From Neopestalotiopsis rosae (Eukaryota; Ascomycota; Sordariomycetes; Amphisphaeriales; Sporocadaceae), in contig JALGAS010000008.1 of assembly GCA_023078685.1 (NCBI GenBank), positions 2,728,001 to 2,792,000 of the forward strand: a DNA stretch of 64,000 nucleotides, in the 5' to 3' direction. A model generated the notes under the pieces. It was not told the origin of the DNA. It did not search any database and saw only the letters and a list, made by a program, of their open reading frames with translations. A program made the position numbers and the translations under genes. Below are positions 45,761 to 56,983 of this stretch, one piece after another. How positions within the stretch are numbered: the first letter of the stretch is position 1; every line of letters starts with the position of its first letter.

Positions 45761-48667
45761 CTACGACCCAGTATGCTTACGAACCCCGGCACCATTGGCG
45801 CCTTTGACACGAAGCAGCTGTGCAATGCCTTGATGACCTTGTTCCAATGCTAGCGATAGTGTTGACTTGTAGACTTTACCCTCTAATCTGACGTCGGCAC
45901 CTCTTTCGAGAAGCAACCGTACAACGCTTTCGCTGCCTCTAGACGTCGCCGCCTGGAGCGCTGTACTATATGCCCCATTCACCTTGGCGTTGATATCAGC
46001 ACCGTTATCGAGAAGCAGCCGCACGATATTTTCGTGTCCGTAGTACGATGCTGCATGCAGTGCTGTTTTGTAGACTCCACCCTCCGCGTTGACGTCGGCG
46101 CCTCCGGCGAGCAGCAGTTGTACCACGCGTTCCCGACCACTGAATGACGCTGCTTGCAGTGCTGTGTTGAATATCCCGTCAACGTTGGTATTTACGTCAG
46201 CACCGTTGTCGAGAAGTAGTTTTACTATGCTTTCGTAACCTCTTATTGATGCCACTTTCAGCGGTGTTTCGCGGTACTTGTTCTGAACATTACTGTCGGC
46301 ACCTCTGTCAAGAAGCAATTTTACGATACTTGTGTGGCCCTCGTATGACGCCACTTGCAGTGCTGTTCCATAAAACCCAGCCTCAAAGTTGATGTAGAGA
46401 TCTTTAGGTAGGGATTTCGAGACATCAGGATTTCTCAATGCCACTGTGCTGCTGTCATCCATTTTCTGGTCATTGCCCGGTGCTGGAGCTGAACCATATC
46501 GTACTTTGTGTGAAGCAAGAAGTAATCTTGCTATGATGACCAATCCTAGTTTTGCGGCATAATAGAGTGGTACCGAGTTTTTGCAGGCCGAGCGGCACTT
46601 ATCGCCGTCATCACCGAATACTCGGATCCATCTCTGAAATTGCGGGCTTTTCGCTTGGAACAACGACAGTGCTTGCCTTCCGATACTAGCTTTGGAACTA
46701 CACTGTGCGAAGTGTTCATGCCAGTAACAAGCCGCGTATTGCAGAAACGCGTTTTCTCCAATACCATCGCTCAGGGTGGGACAATTCTTCTGTTGAGGAT
46801 GAAGTAGTGAAGCTAGGCATATACCTGCCATCTGAGTGTGACCCCTATGCCTTGTAACGTGGAAAATCTCTATATTGTTGTAGCAGAGGATTCGTTCTGA
46901 TTCGAGAAATTCCTGTATAGAGAAATGGGCAATCCTGACAGTAACTTCTCGAGTATCGTGATCGGTATCCAATTCTATGAAGCCAGGGCAAATCTCTTCG
47001 AAGACGCTGATGTCAGCACACCTTCTTCTCGTGTCATATCTATATAGGCAGTCGCTGCTACTGTTAGGGTCAAACTTGACAGCCAAAGCATCCAGTAGCT
47101 CACCACCAGAAAGCGGCCTGGTAGCGCAGCATAGAATGTTCAACATCTGCTGTACGTAATCGACAAGATCTGGTGCAATATTCTCTAATACCCGATCTAA
47201 TACCCGAGCGTACGTTTTATCTAGAGAAGTTGGCAGTGATTGGAGAAGCTGTTGAAGCGATTGCTTATCTGGCGGACAACATGCTAGTGATTGAAATTGG
47301 CATTCAACCCAGCGAAACCTGCAGCATATTAGCATAAACTGGAGAGTCGAGTAGTTCTGATTAACTTGCATTCCATTTGCCCTCTGTGTGAGTGCGGTTT
47401 GGATGATCCCATGATAGTTCCTCCATTTCGCAAGCTTCTGATTATTTCGGAGAGTCTGAATAATGAAGGCACTGATGTCTTCGTCGACTTCTTTGTTCCT
47501 CATTTCGACGATTTCACTAGGGTTTGGGTCAAGCTCGATATGAATATCGATGTCATCTCGACTAGTCACCAACAGATGCAGCCGACGCTTTTGCCATGTA
47601 CGGATGTCCGAAAGGAATTGCAGTACGGCCTCGCGATGGGTCCCTTGAGGGCTCTCGTCCAACGCATCGATAAGTATGTATACGTCTGGAAATATGCTGA
47701 TAAGCCGTTTGAGAAAATCTGGCAGCTCAGTATCCGATGGGGCTTTTTGGCCATTAATTTCAGGTAACTTTTCGAGTTCGTCCTTGGCCCCTGACTGAGC
47801 CGCCTGAGCAGATAATTGCAAAACAAGCGCACGGATAAGCGCTGAAGTATCCTGCTTGCTTTGATCACTGAAAGAGAAGAAGAAAAAGGCAACACCAACC
47901 TTGGGATTGGATCTGCGATGTTGGTAAGCATGCTCGATTGCGGTCGAAAACAATACGGACTTGCCGCATCCGGCGGATCCCTTGAGCCATAGCAAGGAAC
48001 CTCCCGTTGTCAACCAGTTACCGAATGTCTCCCCTTGTACAAACCAAAGTCCAGTTTGGGGTTGTTTTTTTCTGCAGGCCTCGTTGAAGTTGATCGTCAC
48101 GTCGGGTGCGTTAAGCGACTTGAGCCAGTCCTGTGCTTTTGTGGAGTCTTGGAAGGACTTGGAAAGCCTTTTAATCAAAACTGTTATGCCTTCAATGTTA
48201 CCCTGGGAAAGGTCGGTGTTGTCCTGTTGCAGAAATTGCAGGGCCAATTTCAGCCGATCGACGACGTCGTCAATGTCTTCGTCTAGTTTCTCCAGGGTGC
48301 TTCGTCGAAAAGGATTTGTCACGCGAGGGGCTGTTGTTCTGACTGCAGATTGGAAACTGCTGAGTGGACATTGCTTGAACCTCTCTACTTGATTTTGGAA
48401 CTCCCGAATGCATTCCTCAGATTCGCTGATCAAGGAATAAATTTTCGAAACTACGTCCTGTTCACTGGCGAGAACTCGGAGGCCACCAAGACGTTTCTGA
48501 AGAGTGTTCAGAATCTCTAACATATCCCCCAGCTTTTGAACTGTGTGCACGGTGTCGGCGAGCTGATATTCGAAAGCATTGTAAAAGTCCAACAGAAACT
48601 GTGTGACTTGAATACTAACCGAAATGATCCCAACGGCGCTTCCCGCGACGGAGATTGGACCTGCCAT
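45761..48667 (-). CDS. NACHT-ankyrin NOD-like receptor (STAND ATPase)
   Basis: Exons 48667-47370 and 47318-45761 give 951 aa; the 51-nt intron is GC-AG (GCAAGT donor, CTAAT branch, CTGCAG acceptor). Removing it joins RANGM to FRWVECQFQSL, the contiguous form expected in this family. Retention leaves the frame open with 17 extra residues (968 aa). N-terminal ~200 residues: helical domain of the fungal NACHT N-terminal type (SVAGSAVGIISVSIQVTQ). NACHT: Walker A GSAGCGKS (residues 230-237), Walker B YILIDALDE (~330-338). Winged-helix region: LSGGELLDALAV. The C-terminus has about six ankyrin repeats (e.g. TALHAASYYGHENIVRLLL, LLLDNGADVN). Fungal NLRs sense non-self ligands and trigger cell death or defence. 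HET 3 lies 2.7 kb away. Confidence 0.93.
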   Translation of the reverse strand: MAGPISVAGSAVGIISVSIQVTQFLLDFYNAFEYQLADTVHTVQKLGDMLEILNTLQKRLGGLRVLASEQDVVSKIYSLISESEECIREFQNQVERFKQCPLSSFQSAVRTTAPRVTNPFRRSTLEKLDEDIDDVVDRLKLALQFLQQDNTDLSQGNIEGITVLIKRLSKSFQDSTKAQDWLKSLNAPDVTINFNEACRKKQPQTGLWFVQGETFGNWLTTGGSLLWLKGSAGCGKSVLFSTAIEHAYQHRRSNPKVGVAFFFFSFSDQSKQDTSALIRALVLQLSAQAAQSGAKDELEKLPEINGQKAPSDTELPDFLKRLISIFPDVYILIDALDESPQGTHREAVLQFLSDIRTWQKRRLHLLVTSRDDIDIHIELDPNPSEIVEMRNKEVDEDISAFIIQTLRNNQKLAKWRNYHGIIQTALTQRANGMQVNQNYSTLQFMLICCRFRWVECQFQSLACCPPDKQSLQQLLQSLPTSLDKTYARVLDRVLENIAPDLVDYVQQMLNILCCATRPLSGGELLDALAVKFDPNSSSDCLYRYDTRRRCADISVFEEICPGFIELDTDHDTREVTVRIAHFSIQEFLESERILCYNNIEIFHVTRHRGHTQMAGICLASLLHPQQKNCPTLSDGIGENAFLQYAACYWHEHFAQCSSKASIGRQALSLFQAKSPQFQRWIRVFGDDGDKCRSACKNSVPLYYAAKLGLVIIARLLLASHKVRYGSAPAPGNDQKMDDSSTVALRNPDVSKSLPKDLYINFEAGFYGTALQVASYEGHTSIVKLLLDRGADSNVQNKYRETPLKVASIRGYESIVKLLLDNGADVNTNVDGIFNTALQAASFSGRERVVQLLLAGGADVNAEGGVYKTALHAASYYGHENIVRLLLDNGADINAKVNGAYSTALQAATSRGSESVVRLLLERGADVRLEGKVYKSTLSLALEQGHQGIAQLLRVKGANGAGVRKHTGS
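47319..47369 (-). other. GC-AG intron, 51 nt, in frame
   Basis: Donor AT|GCAAGT, acceptor CTGCAG|G inside the NLR gene, just after the NACHT domain. Length divisible by three and no stop inside, so both spliced and retained products are translatable. Confidence 0.7.
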
Positions 48668-50500
48668 AGAGTCGTGAGAGAATTCCGAGCAGTGTATCTA
48701 GGGGGGAGTGTCGTTGACGATAAGGCCCGTAAAGTTGATGACCCAGGGAAAGTCGGAGAGTGTGCTCAAGATCATTCATTTGGGCTGCGAAAAGGGGGTT
48801 GACTGGTAAGGCTGACCTTGTCATCCCAGACAGAGATTACCAGACTCGGGAATCTTATATGGCTATTTCGTGCCTCCGTTTTTCGGCTCTATGCGATCCT
48901 CTCAGATTTCTTCCACCAGGCAGAAGCTTTTTTGTTCACTAGGTTTTCCCCAAATTGGTCCGGATGGGATTTGATACATATCAGGTAATGATACGCTACA
49001 AGTGGCTGAGCGCCTGCATCTAGCTTGCACAGCTTCATTGAGGCTGTTCCCTACTTCGAAACGACACTTTACTTTTGGTTCGCCCACTTGAGAATTTCGT
49101 CCTACCCTACAATTGTCAGTATCATCTTCAATTGCTGTGATACGATTATATAATATGATACAAAACCTCTGCCAGGGATTACGATGTACTGCACAGAAGG
49201 TGATCTATTGTTCTCTAGGCACTCCCGTTACGTTTACCTCGTTATGTGATGTCGGCCCATAACGGGTGAGACTGTCGAGGAAATAACGAATAATCTGATA
49301 GGTGTCAATATTCCTACCATTCGGACCGACCCCACTCCTAGATCTTCACATTCAGCCAAAGGCCTTCATAGTTTGCACTCCTCACCGCATGTAGCATGTC
49401 GTGCAGAATAAAATCATATCGAGAGACTAGCCTTCCCAAAGGAGTCATGAACATACCGCTGTTGTCGATTTTGACTTCGGAAGAGTCCGGTGAAAATCAT
49501 GATGTAATGATACGACCGTATCGAAGAAATGAAGATAATATTAAAGATAATTCTTCTAAGTTCAAAATCTAACGTGCACACAAACGGGATAGAAAGCCCT
49601 TCCCGTTGAACCAACAGCCGCCTTGAGGCTGTACGCGGATAGCCACATACTTCAGCCACATGTGGCGTATCATGTAAGCGCCGTAGATTGGCTCGTGTAG
49701 AATGGTTACTCTCATCAGAATATCATAGCACTGTTCTGCATGATCCTATTTCGAAACTACCTATTTTCTGAACGTTATTGAGAATCTCTTTTCTCTGCGC
49801 TGCTTCGCGAAGTCGTGAGGCAGAACCCAGACTCCTGACTTGGACCTAGCATTGTTACCTATATATGTACCTAAGTACCTAGGTACCATAGCGGGCAGAT
49901 AATCCTTGCACAGCTGTAGCTTTCATTGCACCCTAGTTGTGTGCAAACCAATTATTGTCCCACACTATTTTCCGCTCTGGTATTCTGTGATGCATATGCG
50001 TCGTCAGTGACTGGGGGGTGTGCCTGCCCATGACACGGATAATCTGTGCATGATTTCACGCTGATCCGCCTCATAAGGCGATATTATCGACATAGCAAGT
50101 TTAAAGTTTGAGATAGCAAGCTCGTTGAAGTGGCCAGTCTACTACTGGCCAATATTACAGTGCCATAACAGTATCCAGCCGCGAGGAATCTATGAAACGG
50201 CTAGGAACATGCCACCCGAATGGAAGTGAATAATTAGAAATGGGAAATTAAGCCGAGCAACCGAGGCATAATTTGATTCTAGCTGATGATTACTACCAAT
50301 ATGGAAACTGCCTCGGGAGAAAATTTTCAATCCATAGCATATGGAGGATGATACCCTTGGCCTCATTTCACGGTGTAATTCTCAAATCTTCGGAGCATCG
50401 GATTTTGACTTTCAAATATTCAATCAAAATAATCTACTACGTTTGACACATTGCGTTCCCCTAGACTTGTATAAACGATCTTTATTTGTGCAGTCTGGTT
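48668..50500. other. divergent intergenic region (NLR / hydrolase)
   Basis: About 1.8 kb containing the promoters of the NLR (-) and the alpha/beta hydrolase (+). Has a 12-bp palindrome at 49875-49886 and two CCTCGG elements near 50.26-50.32 kb. Frames of up to 93 codons show nothing recognisable. Confidence 0.5.
50261..50316. promoter_or_regulatory. two CCTCGG elements upstream of the hydrolase
   Basis: CCGAGG at 50261-50266 and CCTCGG at 50311-50316, 185-240 bp upstream of the hydrolase ATG. CCTCGG is the core bound by fatty-acid/cutinase regulators FarA, FarB and CTF1. A CTF1-like regulator gene lies at the right end of this window. Function is inferred from consensus. Confidence 0.4.
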
Positions 50501-51478
50501 ATGCATCAACGGCCTCCCATAGATCCCGAGCTATTAGCTCTCTGGACATCTGTCTCCCAGAACCTGAACTCCACGGAGGACTTTCGATTTTGGATGGACG
50601 ACAAGACCAGGATTGCTACTGATTCCATTCGCGAAAACAAAAATATCAAGTTCAGCCGAGCCGAATGCACCAGCCCGCAAGGTCCTGTGCCATTGGTCAT
50701 TTTACAATCGAGCGAGGCTTCATACGCTGGCGTACGAACTCCGGGGATTCTATTTATCCACGGCGGAGGCATGACCACGGGAACTGCATATTCAGGTCTT
50801 AACCTGATGAGTTGCTTCGTCGAAGATATTGGTGCCACCATTATCAGTGTCCAGTATCGCCTTGCACCAGCGGCAAAGGGTCTGGACCTTGTTCAGGATT
50901 GCTATTCGGCTCTTCTCTGGGTGGAAACTCATTTAGATGAACTCCAGATCAATCCGAAATGCCTCATGATAGCTGGAATTTCTGCAGGTGGTGGACTTGC
51001 TGCTGGTGTCTCGTTGATGGCAAGGGACCTGGGTGGTCCCCAATTGTGTGCCCAGCTATTGATTTGTCCCATGCTGGACGATCGCTCACAGACGAACTCG
51101 GCGATGCAATACACGCAGTCTGACAACCGAACATATGATAGTATCATGAACAGGCAGAACTGGACGTCTGTTTTGGGCGAAGAAATGGGAGCCAAAAACA
51201 TCAGCCACTACATCGCTCCATCCAGAGCAGAGAAGTTGGCAGGACTTCCGCCAGCATATCTTGATGTTGGTTCAGCAGAGCCGTTCAGGGACGAGGTCCT
51301 GGCATATGCGTCCAAGCTCTGGGAGAATGGCGTTCAGGCAGATATCCACGTTTGGGGCGGTGGGTTCCATGCATTCGACGCCTTTGTTCCAGAAGCGGCA
51401 CTCTCGAAACTGGCTATCCGAACTAGAAATCAGTGGGTTCGTAGAATGCTCTGTCCTCAAGCGCAAGCCGCACATTGA
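50501..51478 (+). CDS. alpha/beta hydrolase (HSL-like esterase, HGGG type)
   Basis: Single exon, 325 aa, starting at ATG 50501 (MHQRPPIDPELLALW, a normal N-terminus for the group). Oxyanion motif HGGG in GILFIHGGGMTTGT, then VQYRLAPAA. Nucleophile Ser in GISAGGGLAAG, acid Asp likely in DVGSAEPFRDE and His in GGGFHAFD: the complete triad of the hormone-sensitive-lipase/carboxylesterase family. It hydrolyses short-chain or aromatic esters, or lactones. No signal peptide, so cytosolic. First of three plus-strand genes followed by an MFS transporter and a Zn2Cys6 regulator, which suggests uptake and cleavage of an ester compound (inference). An upstream acceptor-like TTTGTGCAG leaves open a small 5' exon. 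Confidence 0.9.
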   Translation: MHQRPPIDPELLALWTSVSQNLNSTEDFRFWMDDKTRIATDSIRENKNIKFSRAECTSPQGPVPLVILQSSEASYAGVRTPGILFIHGGGMTTGTAYSGLNLMSCFVEDIGATIISVQYRLAPAAKGLDLVQDCYSALLWVETHLDELQINPKCLMIAGISAGGGLAAGVSLMARDLGGPQLCAQLLICPMLDDRSQTNSAMQYTQSDNRTYDSIMNRQNWTSVLGEEMGAKNISHYIAPSRAEKLAGLPPAYLDVGSAEPFRDEVLAYASKLWENGVQADIHVWGGGFHAFDAFVPEAALSKLAIRTRNQWVRRMLCPQAQAAH

Positions 51479-52122
51479 GCATAAGTTGGGGGATCGCTGA
51501 TTGGTATGTTCACTACAGCTTCACTGCTGCCTAACCTAGATGTATCATTCCTGGCCCAGGCAAATTGCGATATGCTGTATGGCCGTTGCAGATAAGTGAA
51601 ACAGCATAATTTACGACGGAAAAAAAGAATAAAAAAAATTACAAAGTTCAAAAGAAATGGCGTGATGGGTCTGCATGCGCCGAAATCCTTCCAGAGGTCA
51701 ACACACAGACTTGCTGATAGAATTGCAGCTGGTCCCACCATTAGGAGATTTACAATGTACCTACACATTGTGTTGAAAAGGGCCCCATGACTCATTTGAA
51801 TTCGCCCTATAGACAGCGTTAACAGGATTGAATATTGGCACTAATGACCTTGAATCAAAGTATGTATCGGTAGATCGGATAAGTATCCAGCAGTAAATTC
51901 GGATGGTAAATCCAGCATCGGCAAAAGTCCCACCGGCATCAGGCTCCACCGGCACGAAAGGCTCCATCGGCTTGAACTCCTGGGAGCTCATATGGTAATA
52001 CAGCAGCGAGACTATTTGATCATGGAAGCAGCCCCGCAGATTCTGACATGTTCCCTCTAAGTAGACTAGACAAGACACATATCATCTGCTTTCTCACTGG
52101 CGAATCCTGTCTCGCAATTCCA
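51479..52122. other. intergenic between hydrolase and transporter
   Basis: About 0.64 kb, promoter side of the transporter. Contains A-rich and homopolymer tracts around 51.62-51.65 kb. No gene recognised. Confidence 0.5.
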
Positions 52123-53861
52123 ATGGGAAAATACATACCAAATGCTTTCAACTTCTCGGTGGTGTCATTCGTCGCCATCGGCTCAATAGCTTGTTCATAT
52201 GGACTTGCCGTGATGGGGTGAGCTCGAGTTTTTCATGTTGTACTTAAAAAATTGATCAACTTCTTTCTTCATCATAAAGATGTGGGCTTATTCTTGATGT
52301 TACAGCTCTACTATAGGACAACCGTCCTTTTACCAGTCACTCCATTTGGCACCACCTGGCTCAAGTGATTATGGACACACTAGTACACTTCTTGGAGCTT
52401 TCAATGGTGAGTCTATCAGTCAATAAGTTGTTTTTAAATTGCGCGACAGATATTGACTGAACTGTCTGTCGCAGGAATTAACTCCGCTGGCGCATGCATT
52501 GGAGCTCTCTTCAGCGCGTGGTGTGCGGATCGTTTTTCACGCAAACACACGATGCAGCTCGGTGCCATTGTATTGATTATCGGATCGTGCCTATGTGCCG
52601 GATCGATGAACGCTCCAATGTTTCTAGTCGCGCGTTTCATCGCCGGCTTCGGCATCGGGATTTTATTCACAGTCAGTGTCTGGTCTGCGTTGCTGCACAC
52701 GCCAGACCGCTAACAGTATTGGCATAGGTCATCCCCATGTATCAGAGTGAGATCAGCACACCAGAGACGCGTGGTTTCATGGTTTCAATTCATGGTGTCA
52801 TGGTAGGCGTGGGCTATGCTCTGAGTTCCTGGATGGGCTTTGGCGTCTATTTCGTGACAGCGTCTAGCTCCACCTCCAGTTTCCCCTGGCGCTTTCCAAT
52901 GGCCTTCCAGGCTGCTCCTGTCTTGATTCTCTTACTTGGCTCTTGGATCCTGCCTTACTCACCCAGATGGCTTATGCAGAAGGGCCGCATCGACGAAGCT
53001 CACATGGTCTTGAAGCGTCTGCATGGATCAAACGATGCAGATTCGTGCGAGCGAGTCGCCAGAGAGTTCCACCAAATGAAGAGACAGTTCCAGCAAGACA
53101 GCGACACTCAAAAAGAAGTTGTTTGGTACGAACTTGTGAGGACTGCCTCCAATCGACGAAGAGCACTGATCACAGTGATCCTCATGTGGGGCAACCAATT
53201 TACCGGCACCCTTATACTGGCAAATTACGGCGTAATATCATTCATGGATCTTGGTCTCGGCGGATATATGCCATTGCTACTGCTCGCTGTCTGGGTCATG
53301 ATCGGCTTCGCGTGCAATATTTTGACGGCTCTATTCATCGACCGCTTGGGCCGCCGAAAATTACTACTCACGGGGATAGCGGGAATCTTGGTGTCGCTGA
53401 TCTGTCAGTGTGCTCTGCAGGCCGTGGCCCTTCAAACACCCGCTGGACAGAAAGCCGCGATCTTCTTTATTTACCTATTCATCGTGTTCTGGGGTTGCTG
53501 TGTCGACGCCACTCAATTTGTGTATGTGACCGAGATATACCCGAACCACATTCGAAGTCAAGGCAGCGCTTTCAGCACAATGAACATTGGTCTGGCCTCG
53601 TTGGTTCTGCTGATGGTAGGGCCAATCGCTCTAGACACTATCACCTGGAGGTTTTTCCTTGTCCTCATAATCCCAACAACATGCCACCTGATTGCAATCT
53701 ACTTCTTGTTCCCGGAGACGAGGATGCTATCTCTGGAAGACATCAACGAGATCTTTGGCGACAAAGTGGCTGTGCATTACAATGGTTCTATGAAGGTTCA
53801 GGAGGTAGAATGTATAGAGGACCTCGAGCTCGAAACGCGACAGAAGCGAGAGATTGCATGA
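52123..53861 (+). CDS. MFS sugar-type transporter
   Basis: Exons 52123-52217, 52306-52406, 52475-52671 and 52728-53861 give 508 aa. Twelve membrane segments are expected. Sugar-porter signatures are GSTIGQPSFYQSL after TM1, DRFSRKHTMQLGA between TM2 and TM3, PMYQSEISTPETRG after TM4, DRLGRRKLLLTG between TM8 and TM9, YVTEIYPNHIRSQG and the closing FPETRMLSLEDINEIF. It lies in the plasma membrane and likely imports a mono-/disaccharide or a sugar-like or quinate-like acid by proton symport. The loop after TM6 is normal in length. It sits between the hydrolase and the Zn2Cys6 regulator on the same strand, an arrangement typical of substrate-specific catabolic clusters. The third intron uses a GTCAGT donor. 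Confidence 0.92.
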
Positions 53862-54299
53862 AGCTGCTGTGGACAAGGGCAATGTCTGGCATGAAGATGT
53901 GTAAAATAGATGGTAAAGCAAGTAAATGTCTGTGGGATTCTAACGTAAATACCACAGGGCGCTAGACTAGGTGTTTTTAGGCGGATTATAGCACTTACTT
54001 ACCGCTAACCACTGCCGTCTACCATTGCCATTGCTCCCTACATCGCTGGCTGCTGGTTCCCCAGGTCTACCCCGCAATTTCCAGGGCATCGGCGCACGCC
54101 ATGTGGACCATTAGTCAGGCTGCATACGTCTCTAACCTTTCCTCCTAAAATTTCCTTGACACTTGACGTTGCTTAGAGCACAATTCAAAATCCAGGCAGC
54201 ACGAAACTCAACACCGTAGCATGACATTGCCAAGATGCTGTGCTGATTTAGAAAGTGCCTTACCCATCCCACTCAATTGTCCTACACTCTGTGCGAGAT
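53862..54299. other. intergenic between transporter and Zn2Cys6 regulator
   Basis: About 0.44 kb. No gene, repeat or clear binding-site cluster recognised. Confidence 0.5.
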
Positions 54300-56890
54300 A
54301 TGAGACGCAACGCACATCCCCTGTCATCAGGTCCTAGTGCAGAACCACCCACTACAAGAGCGCGAAAGGCTTGTACCCGATGCCACAAGCAGAAGCTCAA
54401 GGTACTGTTCGCCCCAGACTACCGACCCCGTCGAGAAATTCCGAATGCCAACTAAATGACATTCCGTCTGTCGTAGTGTGACAATGAGAGGCCATGTGCT
54501 CTTTGTACTCGCTCCGGTATGCAATGTTTGGAGAACAACATTGTGCAACGGTATGTTTCTCTTTCTGGAGCCGCCATCTGGAAGCTCCTATTTGACGTTT
54601 CTTCCAAGGCGGCAACGCAAGGTGCCTTCGGCTGCTCCAGGAAGCGGCGTGATATCTCGAAATAGGCCAACTCCGCTCCCATCACCCGCAGCCTCTGAAG
54701 GTCAAGCGACTACACAGCCTTCAAGTCGTAACCTCAGGAGATCTTATCCACTGTATTTCAATGTGAGCTTCCTGTTTGCCCATTTCATGCCCTTTACGCT
54801 CATCATGTAACCCAGGCCAATAACCAGAACCATTGGCGATCTATGACGGACCAACCTGAAGATTCCGAAACAGGGTCCTTTACAGCTGCGAATACAAGTG
54901 GCACGAACTCATCCCAAAACAGGGTGCCCATCATTGATCTCATACAGATGCCACTGCCTTCGTCTGATATCGTGTATTTGCTTCTTGAGTCCTACATCAG
55001 CAACATCCATTGGTATCAGTTGGTCATACACCAGCCCTCATTCATGGCAGAATTCGATGAAATGGTTGGATCCAATTCTATCGAGTCCCATCGGCTCTCG
55101 TTTCTCATGTTATCCCTTGTCATTCTCGCAATGGGCTGCACGTTTGTCAATCCAGAGATCACCTTGGACAGCCATCCGGGTCTCGACCTGCGAGGGCTCC
55201 AGAAGAGGATGATCTGTACAGTTGAAGCGAATTTCTTGAAGATGTTTGATGTTCTGACAATTGAGTGTGCCCAAGCAGGGTCTTTACTCTCGACATACTG
55301 GGGCTTTCATGACAATAGCCCCTTACGCTCAGAGATCATCCTTGGCGGTGCCCTCAAAGCTGCCATAACCCTCCAGCTCAACGACGAGTCTGCTTGGGGA
55401 GATATAGATTCTACCCAGAAAGAGATACGAAGACGATGCTGGCGTTCCTTCTGCATTTCTGAGACGTAGGTGCCTCCACGAATTGCTAAAGCTTCAACTA
55501 AGTACAGTGTAGATTTGCAGCTGTGCATTGTGGGAAAACCTCTATAATCAACAGATCGCAGTGGAATCTGAGTATTCCACGAAATCTCGACGATACTCAG
55601 GTCCGGTATCCAACATTTAATTCCACGGAGCTTCTGGAAGATGGGTCACGACATGACGTAACCCTTGTTACGTACCAGAGACATAAACACAGCCTTTATG
55701 AACTCATGTCAGAGATTATCGACATGTTCTATCACCAGAAAAGTAAATCAGTTCCGGAAATCATACAACAAGCCAAGTTGATTCAAGAACGGTTGGGTAA
55801 TTGGAAGTCTGAACTTCCACCGGAGCTGAAACTGATCTCGTTCAAAAATGATCCTCCCGGTTCAGATATCCCCGAAATGTTGAGGGTTTTCAGGGTTCAG
55901 TCTCTTGCGCTTCAAATATTGTACTACAATGCGCAGACTATACTGTACCGGCCATTTCTCACACCACGGAAAAAGAGCTCAGCCCACCGGTTCCGTTCGC
56001 CCGGGATCCCAAGTGTCATTGGTGACACTATTGTGGAGAACCACGATCTAGCATTCTATCAGATCTGCAGAACTCAATGCTGGACAGCAGCGATGGAAAC
56101 GGTAAGACTGATTGAGTACCGCGACATACTCAAATGGTCTGGAAGAACGCCTGTTGCTCCATTTATTGGAATGCATTCCTTCACGGCTGGCTCCGTGCTT
56201 TGCCTATTCGCAATCGCATGTCCTTTGACAGCAACCGCACAGGGGTCTAAAAAAGGTCTAGGAACCCTTATTCAAATGTTGCGAGTTTTGGACTCCCCAG
56301 CCATACTGTGTAAACAGTCGGCAAAGTTCACGAGGGATCTTTTACATCTTGTCCTTTCCGAAGAGATGAAAGTCCTGACATCCGAGAACTTGTCAATCTT
56401 GGGTGACGCCAGACGTCATGGAGCTTCTAACAGCAGTACTGATCGAACGCAGCCACTGGATGTTCTAGAGTCGTTGGAGTCTGATGGCAATTCGCGCATG
56501 TCGCGGCAAACCTTGACTCTTGTCGACCATAATGAGCTCGCTAGTTCGAGCATACCAGTGGGGCAGGACCCGATCGGAACTGAGCCGCTGGTACTTGACA
56601 GCGAAATGTGCCTTCACATGGAGGATCTCCCTGGACAGAGTATCGATTCTTTTGAGGACGCCGTTACAACTTTACAAAGCGGTGAGTTTTCTTGTGTCTT
56701 TCTTACTTTGTACCTATCTAACAGTAATACTTGGCAGTCCTGAACAGCGATAGACCTCGGGCGCATGATCCTCGAAGAACGCTACGGCATGCAGCGTCTG
56801 AACAAGCGCATGGCCAAAGCCCCATCGCCAGGGATGACTCAATCGGCTTACTCGACTCATCGGCACCCGGAAGTTTCGAGGAGTTTTTAG
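54300..56890 (+). CDS. Zn2Cys6 transcription factor with fungal_trans domain
   Basis: Exons 54300-54401, 54477-54550, 54609-54762, 54816-55465, 55513-56681 and probably 56748-56890, giving about 763 aa. The binuclear cluster is built across intron 1: CTRCHKQKLK then CDNERPCALCTRSGMQC, spacing C-x2-C-x6-C-x5-C-x2-C-x6-C. A basic RRRQRK linker follows. The middle-homology (fungal_trans) region is at about residues 165-470, with HWYQLVIHQPSFMAEFDEM, GGALKAAITLQLN and RRRCWRSFCISETFAA joined across intron 4. The last exon is uncertain. Acceptor 56747 gives a C-terminus ending SRSF at 56890 with good codon bias; acceptor 56737 gives a longer tail ending at 57021 that overlaps the CoA ligase. It probably regulates the adjacent transporter and hydrolase (inference). 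Confidence 0.87.
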
Positions 56891-56983
56891 CAGATGCTCC
56901 GAGCCAAACTTGGATAACTATGGGACACGAATTTCAACTATCTATAATAGTACGGTTTCAACTGGTTCTGCTAGTCATCTCTT

